Assembly (NCBI GenBank): GCA_017962765.1
Contig: JAGCUP010000198.1
Location: 1-43,642, forward strand
Reading direction: 5' to 3'
From: Muribaculaceae bacterium
GTDB lineage: Bacteria; Bacteroidota; Bacteroidia; Bacteroidales; Muribaculaceae
DNA length: 43,642 nucleotides
Positions 23,754 to 31,126 of this stretch are shown piece by piece; the stretch's first letter is position 1, and every line of letters begins with the position of its first letter. The translations under genes were made by a program, and so were the position numbers. The notes beneath the pieces were generated by a model. That model was not told where the DNA came from. It was given only the letters and a program-made list of their open reading frames with translations, and ran no database searches.

Positions 23754-24380
23754 CTACCCTTTTTGTGCGGTCTCCCCTACGCGGGCCAGTTTCTGGAAGA
23801 AACGATACAAATTGCAGCCCACGAAGTTGCCTACGAGCTCCATCGCGTAAAGTGCGGCAACGGGCCACGTGTAGTCGCTCACGCCACACGCCGTGGTAAT
23901 GTAGAATGCGTCGGCAATGCTGTGGTAAAAGCCACAAAGGATGAACAGGGGGATGCCGAAGAGCAGCGGCAACCACTGCCCCTGGCGGGCAAACGTCACC
24001 ACGGTAGTCATCACAAAGCCACACCCCATGGCGAGCAGACCCACTTGTAACAGGTTCTTGCCGAGCCGCGCCTCGAGGAGCCCCTGTGCGGTGGCGACAA
24101 CGTCGGGCGAGGCCTCACGGGCACAGAGAGCCACGCCGAAGCATCCCACGATGTTGCCAATAATAACGAGGGGAAGTTCCGCAAAGTCTTGCTTGGTACG
24201 CACGAATCCGCTCACGCCAGTATATAGTTTCAACTTGTAGCAAATCACAGTAATTAGGCCGAACGAGAACAGTATGGCTCCCATCACGCCTACCACCTTA
24301 AGAAACACCATCCCGCCCAGCGAGATGCACACGCCGGCCAGAATGGAATCGACCAGTGTTTTCTTCACATTAATCTTCAT
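23754..24380 (-). CDS. formate/nitrite transporter family channel
   Basis: A 208-residue membrane protein with six predicted helices. The helix-1 region LVDSILAGVCISLGGMVFL, helix-2/3 region KLYTGVSGF and helix-5 region GFYHSIADAFYI match FNT channels, pentameric pores for formate, nitrite or hydrosulfide. The LYTGVSGF block is where FNT proteins carry their half-helix break, and H in FYHSIADA corresponds to the central pore histidine. The frame extends upstream to a TTG at 24413, but that would lie upstream of the TACCTTTG promoter box; the ATG at 24380 (MKINVKKTLVDS) is therefore preferred. The permeant anion cannot be told from sequence. Confidence 0.88.
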   Translation of the reverse strand: MKINVKKTLVDSILAGVCISLGGMVFLKVVGVMGAILFSFGLITVICYKLKLYTGVSGFVRTKQDFAELPLVIIGNIVGCFGVALCAREASPDVVATAQGLLEARLGKNLLQVGLLAMGCGFVMTTVVTFARQGQWLPLLFGIPLFILCGFYHSIADAFYITTACGVSDYTWPVAALYAMELVGNFVGCNLYRFFQKLARVGETAQKG

Positions 24381-24402
24381 CGTACGTTTTTGTTTTAGTG
24401 TA

Positions 24403-24410
24403 CAAAGGTA
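24403..24410 (-). promoter_or_regulatory. -7 box of the FNT gene
   Basis: TACCTTTG on the minus strand, about 23 bp before the ATG at 24380. It is back to back with the plus-strand box at 24432. Confidence 0.55.
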
Positions 24411-24431
24411 CAAAAAATCGGTTTTTTTATG

Positions 24432-24439
24432 TACCTTTG
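24432..24439 (+). promoter_or_regulatory. -7 box of the DUF486 gene
   Basis: TACCTTTG on the plus strand, 29 bp before the ATG at 24469. The -33 area overlaps the opposing promoter, and no TTTG is evident there. Confidence 0.55.
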
Positions 24440-24468
24440 CCGCCGTTTTTTAAAAAACTATTCTACCG

Positions 24469-24840
24469 ATGAGTGCATCTTGGATGACAATCGTGTTGCT
24501 CATACTGAGCAACGTGTTCATGACGCTGGCCTGGTATGGCCACCTGAAACTGAATGATATGGGCATCTCCAACGGATGGCCCCTGTGGCTCGTGATTCTC
24601 TTCAGTTGGGGCGTCGCCCTGTTTGAGTATTCATTACAAATCCCCGCCAACCGCATCGGGTACGCCGGTAACGGCGGACCCTACTCGCTCATCGAGCTCA
24701 AGGTAGTGCAAGAGGTCATCTCACTGACGGTTTTCACCGTTTTTGTGGTGGTCTTCTTCAAAGGCGAACACCTGCAATGGAACCACTTCGTGTCGTTCAC
24801 CCTCCTCATCATCGCCGTTTACTTCGCCTTCCTCGACTGA
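24469..24840 (+). CDS. DUF486 family (DMT-like) membrane protein
   Basis: A 123-residue protein of four helices. It opens with LLILSNVFMTLAWYGHLK, then GWPLWLVILFSWGVALFEYSLQIPANRIGY, QEVISLTVFTVFVVVFFKGE and a final helix ending YFAFLD. These are the signatures of DUF486, a single-domain member of the drug/metabolite transporter superfamily, probably working as a dimer. Substrate unknown. It is divergently transcribed from the FNT channel with overlapping promoters, so the two may be regulated together. No clear terminator is present in the 57 bp before the convergent DUF2007 gene. Confidence 0.88.
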   Translation: MSASWMTIVLLILSNVFMTLAWYGHLKLNDMGISNGWPLWLVILFSWGVALFEYSLQIPANRIGYAGNGGPYSLIELKVVQEVISLTVFTVFVVVFFKGEHLQWNHFVSFTLLIIAVYFAFLD

Positions 24841-24897
24841 CGTCTTCCCCACCCCACACTTTATTTCTCTAAATCCAGTATTTTCCGGCGGGAGAGG

Positions 24898-25131
24898 TTA
24901 CTCGTCGGGCTGTGCCTGGCAGGCTTCGTTCATGAGTGCGCGGGCGCGGTCGAGGTCTTCTTCAAGGACGATGACGCGCACCATGCCTTGCTTGTAGTTG
25001 CCGACGAGCGCGGTGGCCGTGGTGTCTTCGAGTACACCGGCAATGATGCCGTTTGCTTCGAGCATTCCGCGCAATATGTGGGCCTCGTAGGGGTTATTGA
25101 ACTTGGCCAGTACGGTAGTTTTTTCGGGCAT
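24898..25131 (-). CDS. DUF2007 domain protein (putative signal-transducing protein)
   Basis: A 77-residue soluble protein matching DUF2007: VLAKFNNPYEAHILRGMLEANGI-A-VLED, then VRVIVLEEDLDRARALM. The fold is a ferredoxin-like alpha/beta domain predicted to bind a small ligand or a partner, as in GlnB-like proteins, but no function is proven. It lies 24 bp beyond the PEP/pyruvate-domain gene on the same strand, so it is probably the last gene of that operon. Confidence 0.85.
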   Translation of the reverse strand: MPEKTTVLAKFNNPYEAHILRGMLEANGIIAGVLEDTTATALVGNYKQGMVRVIVLEEDLDRARALMNEACQAQPDE

Positions 25132-25155
25132 ATACAGTAGTTTACAAATTATGCA

Positions 25156-28125
25156 TTACTTAAGGATGAGCGCTTCGCCGCGCACGCCGTTGATAGCAAC
25201 CGTCAAGGGGTTGTCGAGGGTGATAACACGCACAAGGGCATCGTCTTCGTTGCTCGACGGGAATTTGCTCAAGAAGTCGAGGTCAATAAAACTGTTGTCT
25301 TCTTTGGCGCCCACACTCAAATAACCCACGCCCATCGAGGTGAGGTTCTGGAAGAAATGGGTGCCCTGACTGGGGTCGATGCGACGGCCCTGCCACGAGA
25401 GCTCGACGATGACGCGAGCCTGTGAGATGCTAGCCCAGCGCACGGGAATGCCGAGGGCCTCGTCGCTGCTGCCCCAGCGCCCCACCCCAATGAGTAGGTA
25501 GTTCTCGCCACGTGCGGTAAATTCGTTGTTAATGCACTCGAGCACGGCGGCCGTGTCGCGGTTGTGCTCGAGACCGAACATTTCGGGCCGTGCAAGCACG
25601 ATAGATTTGATACCAGTCATCATGCCGTGGCCCAGTGCATTGTAGCACTTGAGGAGGACGCTGTCGTGGGGCGCGTTCATGATGCGGTCATCGACCATTT
25701 CCTTGCGGTCAATCATGGGACGTATTTGCAGCCAGTAGAGCTCACCCCGGGTGGCCTCGCCCCTCTTATTGACATTGATGTGGATATTGCCGGCAAACTC
25801 GATTTCGACGGCACGTCCCATGTGTTCCTGGCCTGTCGAGAGCATGAACGACGTGGCCTGTGCCAGTGGGAAGGCACCGTGCTTGAGTACGTTGGCAAAA
25901 GTTACGACCTTGCGTCCCTCATCCACATCGTTATCAACGATGACGCCGTTGCGCGCATTGAATGTCGATACCATGTAGCGCAGATGCCCCTGGTCGGCGG
26001 CCTCCTGCACAGGCAGTTGCACGATATCGAAGCCCTCGTTGGTCGAGAGCGAGTCCAGCTCGTGGCGCGTGTCGAGAGCCTCGAGCGTCGTCTGGGTGTC
26101 GCGCAACGCCGTCTGTACGGTGCTGGTCTGCAGCACACGTCGCGGGTGAGCCGGCGAGAAGCGCAACGCGCGCCCACCGTCCACGATGTGCCGTCCCAGT
26201 CCCACTGCAACCTCGACGATGCCATCGGTGGCGCGCTCGTTGGCCACGGGATAGTAGTTAAGCGAACGTCCCACACCTGAGAACGAAGGATAAAAGTAGT
26301 CGCCGCGCTGCTGCCCCACCACCTCCTGGATAATAACGGCCATTTTTTCCTGGTCGATGACGTTGCTGGTGGCAGTCATATACACCTTGCTGTCGTGGAA
26401 AAACACCGAGGCATAAACGGCTTTCACAGCGTTCTCCATGAGGGTGACCATGCGGTCGCGGTCTTCGTAGCGCGGTATCATGTAGGTGGCATAAACACCG
26501 GCAAACGGCTGGTAGTGGCTGTCCTCGAGCAGACTCGACGAGCGCACGGCCAACGGACCGTCCATAGCATCGCAGATGGCCTGCAGGTCTTCCTTAATAT
26601 CGGATGAGAGCTCGGCGGCGAGGAAAGCTTGGAGGATATCGTCGTCGGGAGCATCGCTCAGCGCCACCTGGTAGAGGGAGTTGGCCTCCATGAACTGATC
26701 GAAGATATCGGTGCACAGCACCACGGTGTGGGGAATGCGGATGGTGACGCCCTCGAAATTGTCGCACACCGGGTTACGCTTGATGATGGCGTCGATAAAT
26801 GCCAGGCCGCGGCCCTTGCCGCCCAGCGAGCCCTGCCCGATGCGGGCGAAGTTGCTATAGCGGTCGAAGCGCCCCTTGCGGAACTCGGCGACGACACCAC
26901 GGTTCTTCATCGTGCGATACTTGACAATGAGGTCGAAAACGAGTTGGCGCACACGTGGAGCGTCCTCGAGATTGACGATGCGGTGCGTCTTCATCACCTG
27001 GGCCAGCGGGAAGAGGGCGCGAGAATAGAGCCAACGCGAGATGTCGTTGCGCTGCGCGTGGTAAAGGAGCGAGGTGCCCGGAATGTGGAAAATTTGTTTC
27101 TGCAGGTCCTGCAGGTCGTGCAGCCGCATGATAGGATGTCCGTCGGAGGGGTCGCGGATGACGAAATCGCCAAAGCCGAAGTTGTCCATGATGGCACGCC
27201 CCAGGTCGACAGGCAACTTTTTGCTGTTCTTGTCAAGGAAAGTGCCGTTGAAAGCGGCCATGGCATCACGGTTCTCGCTGTCGCTCGATTCGACAATAAT
27301 AGGCAAATAGGGGTCCTGCTCACGCAGATAGTGAGCGAGCTTGATTCCAGCCTGCTTGTCTTTCACGCCATCTTTTTGGAACGATACATCGCTGATGACA
27401 CCCAGCATATTGTCGCGGTACTGATTGTAAATCTCGACAGCCTCTTCATAGTTGCGCGCCAGCATTACCTTGGGGCGACCACGCATGCGCAGCATACGCT
27501 CATGGGCGTTAAGCGCCTCGGTTGCAAACCGTTGCGACTGATTAAGGATAAACCGGTAAAGGGTGGGCAGGATGGAGGAATAGAAACGCACGCTGTCCTC
27601 GACGAGCAAAATCATCTGCACGCCCACGCGGCTCACGTCGTCGGGGGCGTTCATCTTGTCCTCGAGCAATTTAATGATAGCCACCAGCAAATCGACGTTG
27701 CCCAGCCAGCTGAACACGTAATCGACGGCGCTCAAATCCTCGCGATCGAGGCGACGCGACACCTCGCGCGAGAAAGGCGTGAGCACGACGAAAGGCGTAT
27801 CAGGGTACTTGGCCTTAATCTCGCGGGCGTGCACAAACGTTTCGCTGATATCAACGCCGGGCATGGCGATAATCAGGTCGAAATTGGAGTGCTGGAGCAT
27901 TTCGAGGGCACGGGCATAGTCGCCCACACGCACCACGCGAGGCGGCGAACTCAGGTTGAGCGACACATACTCGAAATAGATTTGTTCCTCGACGCGGCCG
28001 TCCTCTTCCATGATGAAGGCGTCGTAGGTGCTGGCGATTAACAACACGTTATAGACGCGCTTTTGCATCAGTTTCTGGAAAGCGGTATCCTTGAGATATA
28101 GCTGGCTGAGATATTCCTGGTTCAT
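25156..28125 (-). CDS. tandem receiver domains fused to a PPDK_N (PEP/pyruvate-binding) ATP-grasp domain
   Basis: About 989 residues from the ATG at 28125; the open frame extends to a TTG at 28149, which is less likely. Residue numbers here are counted from that TTG. Residues 32-165 look like a degenerate receiver domain. Residues 177-320 look like a receiver with the canonical set of residues: ED at 184-185, phospho-acceptor D254 in VISDVSF, S288 and K307. From about 430 onward is a PPDK_N ATP-grasp domain: GGKGRGLAFI (443-452), PLAVRSSSLLEDSHYQPFAGVYATY (532-556), SGVGRSLNYYPV, DGIVEVAVGLGRHIV and the final GELYWLQIRPM. The phosphohistidine swivelling domain and PEP TIM-barrel of PEP synthase are absent. 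It may transfer phosphate under control of the receivers, but the reaction is unknown. It starts about 40 bp after ribH ends. Confidence 0.85.
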   Translation of the reverse strand: MNQEYLSQLYLKDTAFQKLMQKRVYNVLLIASTYDAFIMEEDGRVEEQIYFEYVSLNLSSPPRVVRVGDYARALEMLQHSNFDLIIAMPGVDISETFVHAREIKAKYPDTPFVVLTPFSREVSRRLDREDLSAVDYVFSWLGNVDLLVAIIKLLEDKMNAPDDVSRVGVQMILLVEDSVRFYSSILPTLYRFILNQSQRFATEALNAHERMLRMRGRPKVMLARNYEEAVEIYNQYRDNMLGVISDVSFQKDGVKDKQAGIKLAHYLREQDPYLPIIVESSDSENRDAMAAFNGTFLDKNSKKLPVDLGRAIMDNFGFGDFVIRDPSDGHPIMRLHDLQDLQKQIFHIPGTSLLYHAQRNDISRWLYSRALFPLAQVMKTHRIVNLEDAPRVRQLVFDLIVKYRTMKNRGVVAEFRKGRFDRYSNFARIGQGSLGGKGRGLAFIDAIIKRNPVCDNFEGVTIRIPHTVVLCTDIFDQFMEANSLYQVALSDAPDDDILQAFLAAELSSDIKEDLQAICDAMDGPLAVRSSSLLEDSHYQPFAGVYATYMIPRYEDRDRMVTLMENAVKAVYASVFFHDSKVYMTATSNVIDQEKMAVIIQEVVGQQRGDYFYPSFSGVGRSLNYYPVANERATDGIVEVAVGLGRHIVDGGRALRFSPAHPRRVLQTSTVQTALRDTQTTLEALDTRHELDSLSTNEGFDIVQLPVQEAADQGHLRYMVSTFNARNGVIVDNDVDEGRKVVTFANVLKHGAFPLAQATSFMLSTGQEHMGRAVEIEFAGNIHINVNKRGEATRGELYWLQIRPMIDRKEMVDDRIMNAPHDSVLLKCYNALGHGMMTGIKSIVLARPEMFGLEHNRDTAAVLECINNEFTARGENYLLIGVGRWGSSDEALGIPVRWASISQARVIVELSWQGRRIDPSQGTHFFQNLTSMGVGYLSVGAKEDNSFIDLDFLSKFPSSNEDDALVRVITLDNPLTVAINGVRGEALILK

Positions 28126-28166
28126 TGATTTTAATTGACGAGTTGACAAGTTAACGAGCGGTTATT

Positions 28167-28667
28167 TTAGAGCTCGAAGAAAGAGCGGTTGAGCGCCGCC
28201 ATCTCGATAGCGGCAAGCGCGCCCTCGCTGCCCTTGTTGCCCAGAGCACCGCCGGCGCGGTCAAGGGCCTGCTGCTCATTTTCGGTGGTTAGCACACTGA
28301 AAATCACGGGGATTAGCCCACGTGCATTGAGCGTGGCGCAACCCTGTGTAACACACTGGCACACATAATCGAAGTGCGGCGTGTCACCGCGAATCACACA
28401 CCCTATCATGATGATGGCATCGACACTGTCTTCCTCGAGGAGAAGAGCCGCGGCGTGGACGAGCTCGATGGTCCCTGGCACGCGCAGCACGTCGTGGTTT
28501 CCACGGGGGTAACCCATGTCCTCGTGCGTGCTCAACGCTCCCTCAAGGAGCGCGTCGGTCAACTTGTTGTTCCATCGAGCGGCTACGATTCCCACCCTCA
28601 GGTCTTTCACGCGAGGGATGCCGATGGGGCTGATACCGCCAGTTTCTTTAGTGAGAATTGTTGACAT
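28167..28667 (-). CDS. ribH: 6,7-dimethyl-8-ribityllumazine synthase
   Basis: A 166-residue enzyme joining 5-amino-6-ribitylaminouracil and 3,4-dihydroxybutanone phosphate in the penultimate step of riboflavin synthesis. Substrate-binding segments are visible: VGIVAARWNNKLTDALLEGA, VPGTIELVHAA, and GCVIRGDTPHFDYVCQCVTQG (the phosphate loop and the catalytic His in H-F-D-Y). PVIFSVLTTENEQQALDRAGG completes the fold. Length is normal. It lies 33 bp after uvrC in the ybeY operon; no FMN riboswitch is seen nearby, so its expression probably follows the operon. Confidence 0.95.
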   Translation of the reverse strand: MSTILTKETGGISPIGIPRVKDLRVGIVAARWNNKLTDALLEGALSTHEDMGYPRGNHDVLRVPGTIELVHAAALLLEEDSVDAIIMIGCVIRGDTPHFDYVCQCVTQGCATLNARGLIPVIFSVLTTENEQQALDRAGGALGNKGSEGALAAIEMAALNRSFFEL

Positions 28668-28700
28668 AATTTACTGTATTTTAATTGTTTGTGATAATTC

Positions 28701-30524
28701 CTAAACTTCTTCGCCATGGAGGGCGACGTAGAGACGGGTGGCACGGGCAGGCCCTATTAGTGCCGCGAGTTCGTCGCGCGAGGCCTCATTAATGCGCTTA
28801 AAACTCTTGAAATGCTTGAGCAGCTGCAGCTTAGTCTTCTCCCCCACCCCATCGATATCGTCGAGTTGAGAATGGATTTGCGACTTGGAACGGCGCTTGC
28901 GGTGCTGGGCAATGCCAAAGCGATGGGCCTCATCGCGCAGATGCTGGACGACGCGCAACGTGTCGCTGTTGCGGTCTATATAGAGCGGCACGCTGTCACC
29001 CGGAAAAAAGATTTCATCAAGGCGTTTGGCGATACCGATGAGAGCAATCTCACCTCGCAGGCCCAGCTCGTCCATCACCTCGACGGCAGCGCTCAGCTGC
29101 CCCTTTCCGCCATCGACGACGACGAGTTGCGGCAGCGACTGGCCTTCCTCGGTGAGGCGGCTGTAACGCCTGGTGAGCACTTCCCTCATCTGCGCGTAGT
29201 CGTCGAGTCCACTGGCCTGGCGAATATTGAAGGTGCGGTACTCTTTCTTCGCGGGCTTGCCGTCGCGGAAAACAACGCACGAGGCGACGGCGTTGGCCCC
29301 GCCAGTGCTGCTGTTGTCGAAGCACTCTATGTGGTGCGGCAGTCGGTCGAGACGCAGGTCGTTCTTGAGCGTAGTGAGCAGACGCGTGACACGCTGCTCG
29401 GGGTTGAGTTTCTCCATGCGCTTGAGCTTGTCGGCCTTGTACTGCTCGGCGTTTTTAAGAGCTATTTCGAGCAGTTTACGTTTGTCGCCGCGCTGCGGCA
29501 CGGTATAAGTGAGGCGTTCCAACTTGAAATCGGGCATCACATTGACAATCAACTCCTTCGTGTCGGCATTTCCTTCTTCACCAGCAAAACGGGCGCGTAA
29601 ATCGCGGATAGCCGTCGAGAGGATTTCGGCGTCGCTCTCGTCGCTGTCGCGGTCCTGGAACTTGTATTCTACGGTGAGGCTCTGCACGATGGCGCCGTTG
29701 CGCATGTGCATATAGTTGACGTAGGCGGCACCGTCGTCGCGCAGGATGGCAAACACATCCATATTGTGTATCGACGGATTCACGATGACCGAGCGTGACC
29801 GATAGTTCTCGATAAGGCGGTAACGACGCTTGACCACCTCGGCCTCCTCAAAACGCAGCTGCTCGGCGAGTGCCATCATCACGCTGTAGAGATAGTCACT
29901 CACCTGCTTGGTGTCGCCGTTGAGAATCTGCCTCACGGCGGCAATATGCTCCCCGTATTCCTCGGGGCTCACGAAGCCCTGACAACAGCCCTCACAGTTC
30001 TTGATGTGGTACTGCAGACACAACTTATAACGGCGCGCCTCCACCAACTCGGGCGTGAGCGGGTGACGGCACGTGCGCAACGGATAGAGCTTGCGCAACA
30101 CGTCGAGCAGCGCGTGCGCCATTTCGGCCTTAGGGTAAGGCCCATAATATTTGGCGCCCTTCAGGTGCTCGTCGCGGGTGATGAAAACGCGCGGGTATGT
30201 TTCACGTGAAACACATATCCACGGGTAACTTTTGTCGTCCTTGAGCAGGACATTGTAGCGCGGCTGGTACTCTTTGATGAGGCTGTTTTCGAGGTCGAGC
30301 GCCTCCTCCTCGGTATTAACGACGATATAGCTGAGGTCGGCGATGTTGCGCACGAGCAGATAGGTGCGCGCCGCGGCGTGCTCGCGGTTGAAGTAAGAGC
30401 TCACGCGTCGCTTGAGTCGCTTGGCCTTGCCCACATAGATCACCCTACCCTCATTATTATAATAAAGGTAAACTCCCGGGCTATCGGGCAACATCGACAC
30501 CTTGAGTTTGAGCTCGTCGTCCAT
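28701..30524 (-). CDS. uvrC: excinuclease ABC subunit C
   Basis: A 607-residue nucleotide-excision-repair nuclease that makes both incisions around damage marked by UvrAB. The N-terminal GIY-YIG domain (about 10-90) shows PGVYLYYNNEGRVIYVGKAKRLKRR. A UVR helix pair lies near 200-240. The RNase H-like nuclease core contains HIECFDNSSTGGANAVAS and VVDGGKGQLSAA, and two helix-hairpin-helix motifs close the protein (LDDIDGVGEKTKLQLLKHF). The coding sequence contains a perfect parS palindrome at the codons for VSRET, without visible damage to the protein. It sits 17 bp after apt. Confidence 0.96.
   Translation of the reverse strand: MDDELKLKVSMLPDSPGVYLYYNNEGRVIYVGKAKRLKRRVSSYFNREHAAARTYLLVRNIADLSYIVVNTEEEALDLENSLIKEYQPRYNVLLKDDKSYPWICVSRETYPRVFITRDEHLKGAKYYGPYPKAEMAHALLDVLRKLYPLRTCRHPLTPELVEARRYKLCLQYHIKNCEGCCQGFVSPEEYGEHIAAVRQILNGDTKQVSDYLYSVMMALAEQLRFEEAEVVKRRYRLIENYRSRSVIVNPSIHNMDVFAILRDDGAAYVNYMHMRNGAIVQSLTVEYKFQDRDSDESDAEILSTAIRDLRARFAGEEGNADTKELIVNVMPDFKLERLTYTVPQRGDKRKLLEIALKNAEQYKADKLKRMEKLNPEQRVTRLLTTLKNDLRLDRLPHHIECFDNSSTGGANAVASCVVFRDGKPAKKEYRTFNIRQASGLDDYAQMREVLTRRYSRLTEEGQSLPQLVVVDGGKGQLSAAVEVMDELGLRGEIALIGIAKRLDEIFFPGDSVPLYIDRNSDTLRVVQHLRDEAHRFGIAQHRKRRSKSQIHSQLDDIDGVGEKTKLQLLKHFKSFKRINEASRDELAALIGPARATRLYVALHGEEV
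30198..30213. promoter_or_regulatory. parS: parS partition site (perfect consensus) inside uvrC
   Basis: TGTTTCACGTGAAACA is a perfect 16-bp palindrome identical to the canonical chromosomal parS sequence bound by ParB. It falls within the uvrC reading frame, encoding VSRET. With a second site at 31107-31122 it likely seeds ParB spreading for chromosome segregation. Confidence 0.92.
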
Positions 30525-30541
30525 GCCGTCGCGTGTGGAGT

Positions 30542-31075
30542 TTAGAAGTCAAATAGCGAGGTTACCTCCACGTCCTTGGGGAAGACATCGCGCCCATGCA
30601 GGTAGCTGAGCTCGCAGATGAAATTGACATAGACTTTCTTGGGGTGCATCTCGTTGATGAGGTCGAGCGCAGCCTTCATCGTGCCGCCCGTCGCAAGCAG
30701 GTCGTCGTGGAGGACCACCACGTCGTCGGGCACGATTGCGTCCTTGTGAACCTCGATAACGTCCACTCCATATTCTTTGCTGTAACTCTTCTTGAGCGTG
30801 ATGGCGGGCAACTTGCCGGGCTTGCGCACGGGAACGAAGCCGGCCCCGAGGCGTGCGGCTAGGATAGCGCCGCCGATAAATCCGCGCGACTCGATGCCTA
30901 CCACTTTTGTCACGCCTTTGTCGGCGTAAAGGGCCTCAAGTTCGTCGGCGATGATGGCAAGTGCCTCACCGTCTTTAAGCGTCGTGGTAAGGTCCTTAAA
31001 TTGTATTCCCTTAATAGGGAAATCAGGAATGTCACGAACGGTCGCTTTGAGTTTGTCGATTGTCTCTTGTTTCAT
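30542..31075 (-). CDS. apt: adenine phosphoribosyltransferase
   Basis: A 177-residue purine-salvage enzyme making AMP from adenine and PRPP in the cytoplasm. The PRPP-binding signature VVLHDDLLATGGTMKAA is near residue 120, GIESRGFIGGAILAARLGAGFVPVRKPGKLP sits in the hood region, and RDIPDFPIKGIQFKDLTTTLKD marks the start. Length is typical. A parS site lies 31 bp upstream of its ATG, in the gap after mnmG, so ParB binding there could affect this gene. Confidence 0.96.
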   Translation of the reverse strand: MKQETIDKLKATVRDIPDFPIKGIQFKDLTTTLKDGEALAIIADELEALYADKGVTKVVGIESRGFIGGAILAARLGAGFVPVRKPGKLPAITLKKSYSKEYGVDVIEVHKDAIVPDDVVVLHDDLLATGGTMKAALDLINEMHPKKVYVNFICELSYLHGRDVFPKDVEVTSLFDF

Positions 31076-31106
31076 TTTAATGGGTTGTTATGAATTATTT
31101 TACAAA

Positions 31107-31122
31107 TGTTCCACGTGAAACG
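31107..31122. promoter_or_regulatory. parS: second parS site between apt and mnmG
   Basis: TGTTCCACGTGAAACG matches the consensus TGTTnCACGTGAAACA at every fixed base except the last. It lies in the 51-bp gap between mnmG and apt, 909 bp from the perfect site in uvrC. Confidence 0.85.
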
Positions 31123-31126
31123 TCAG

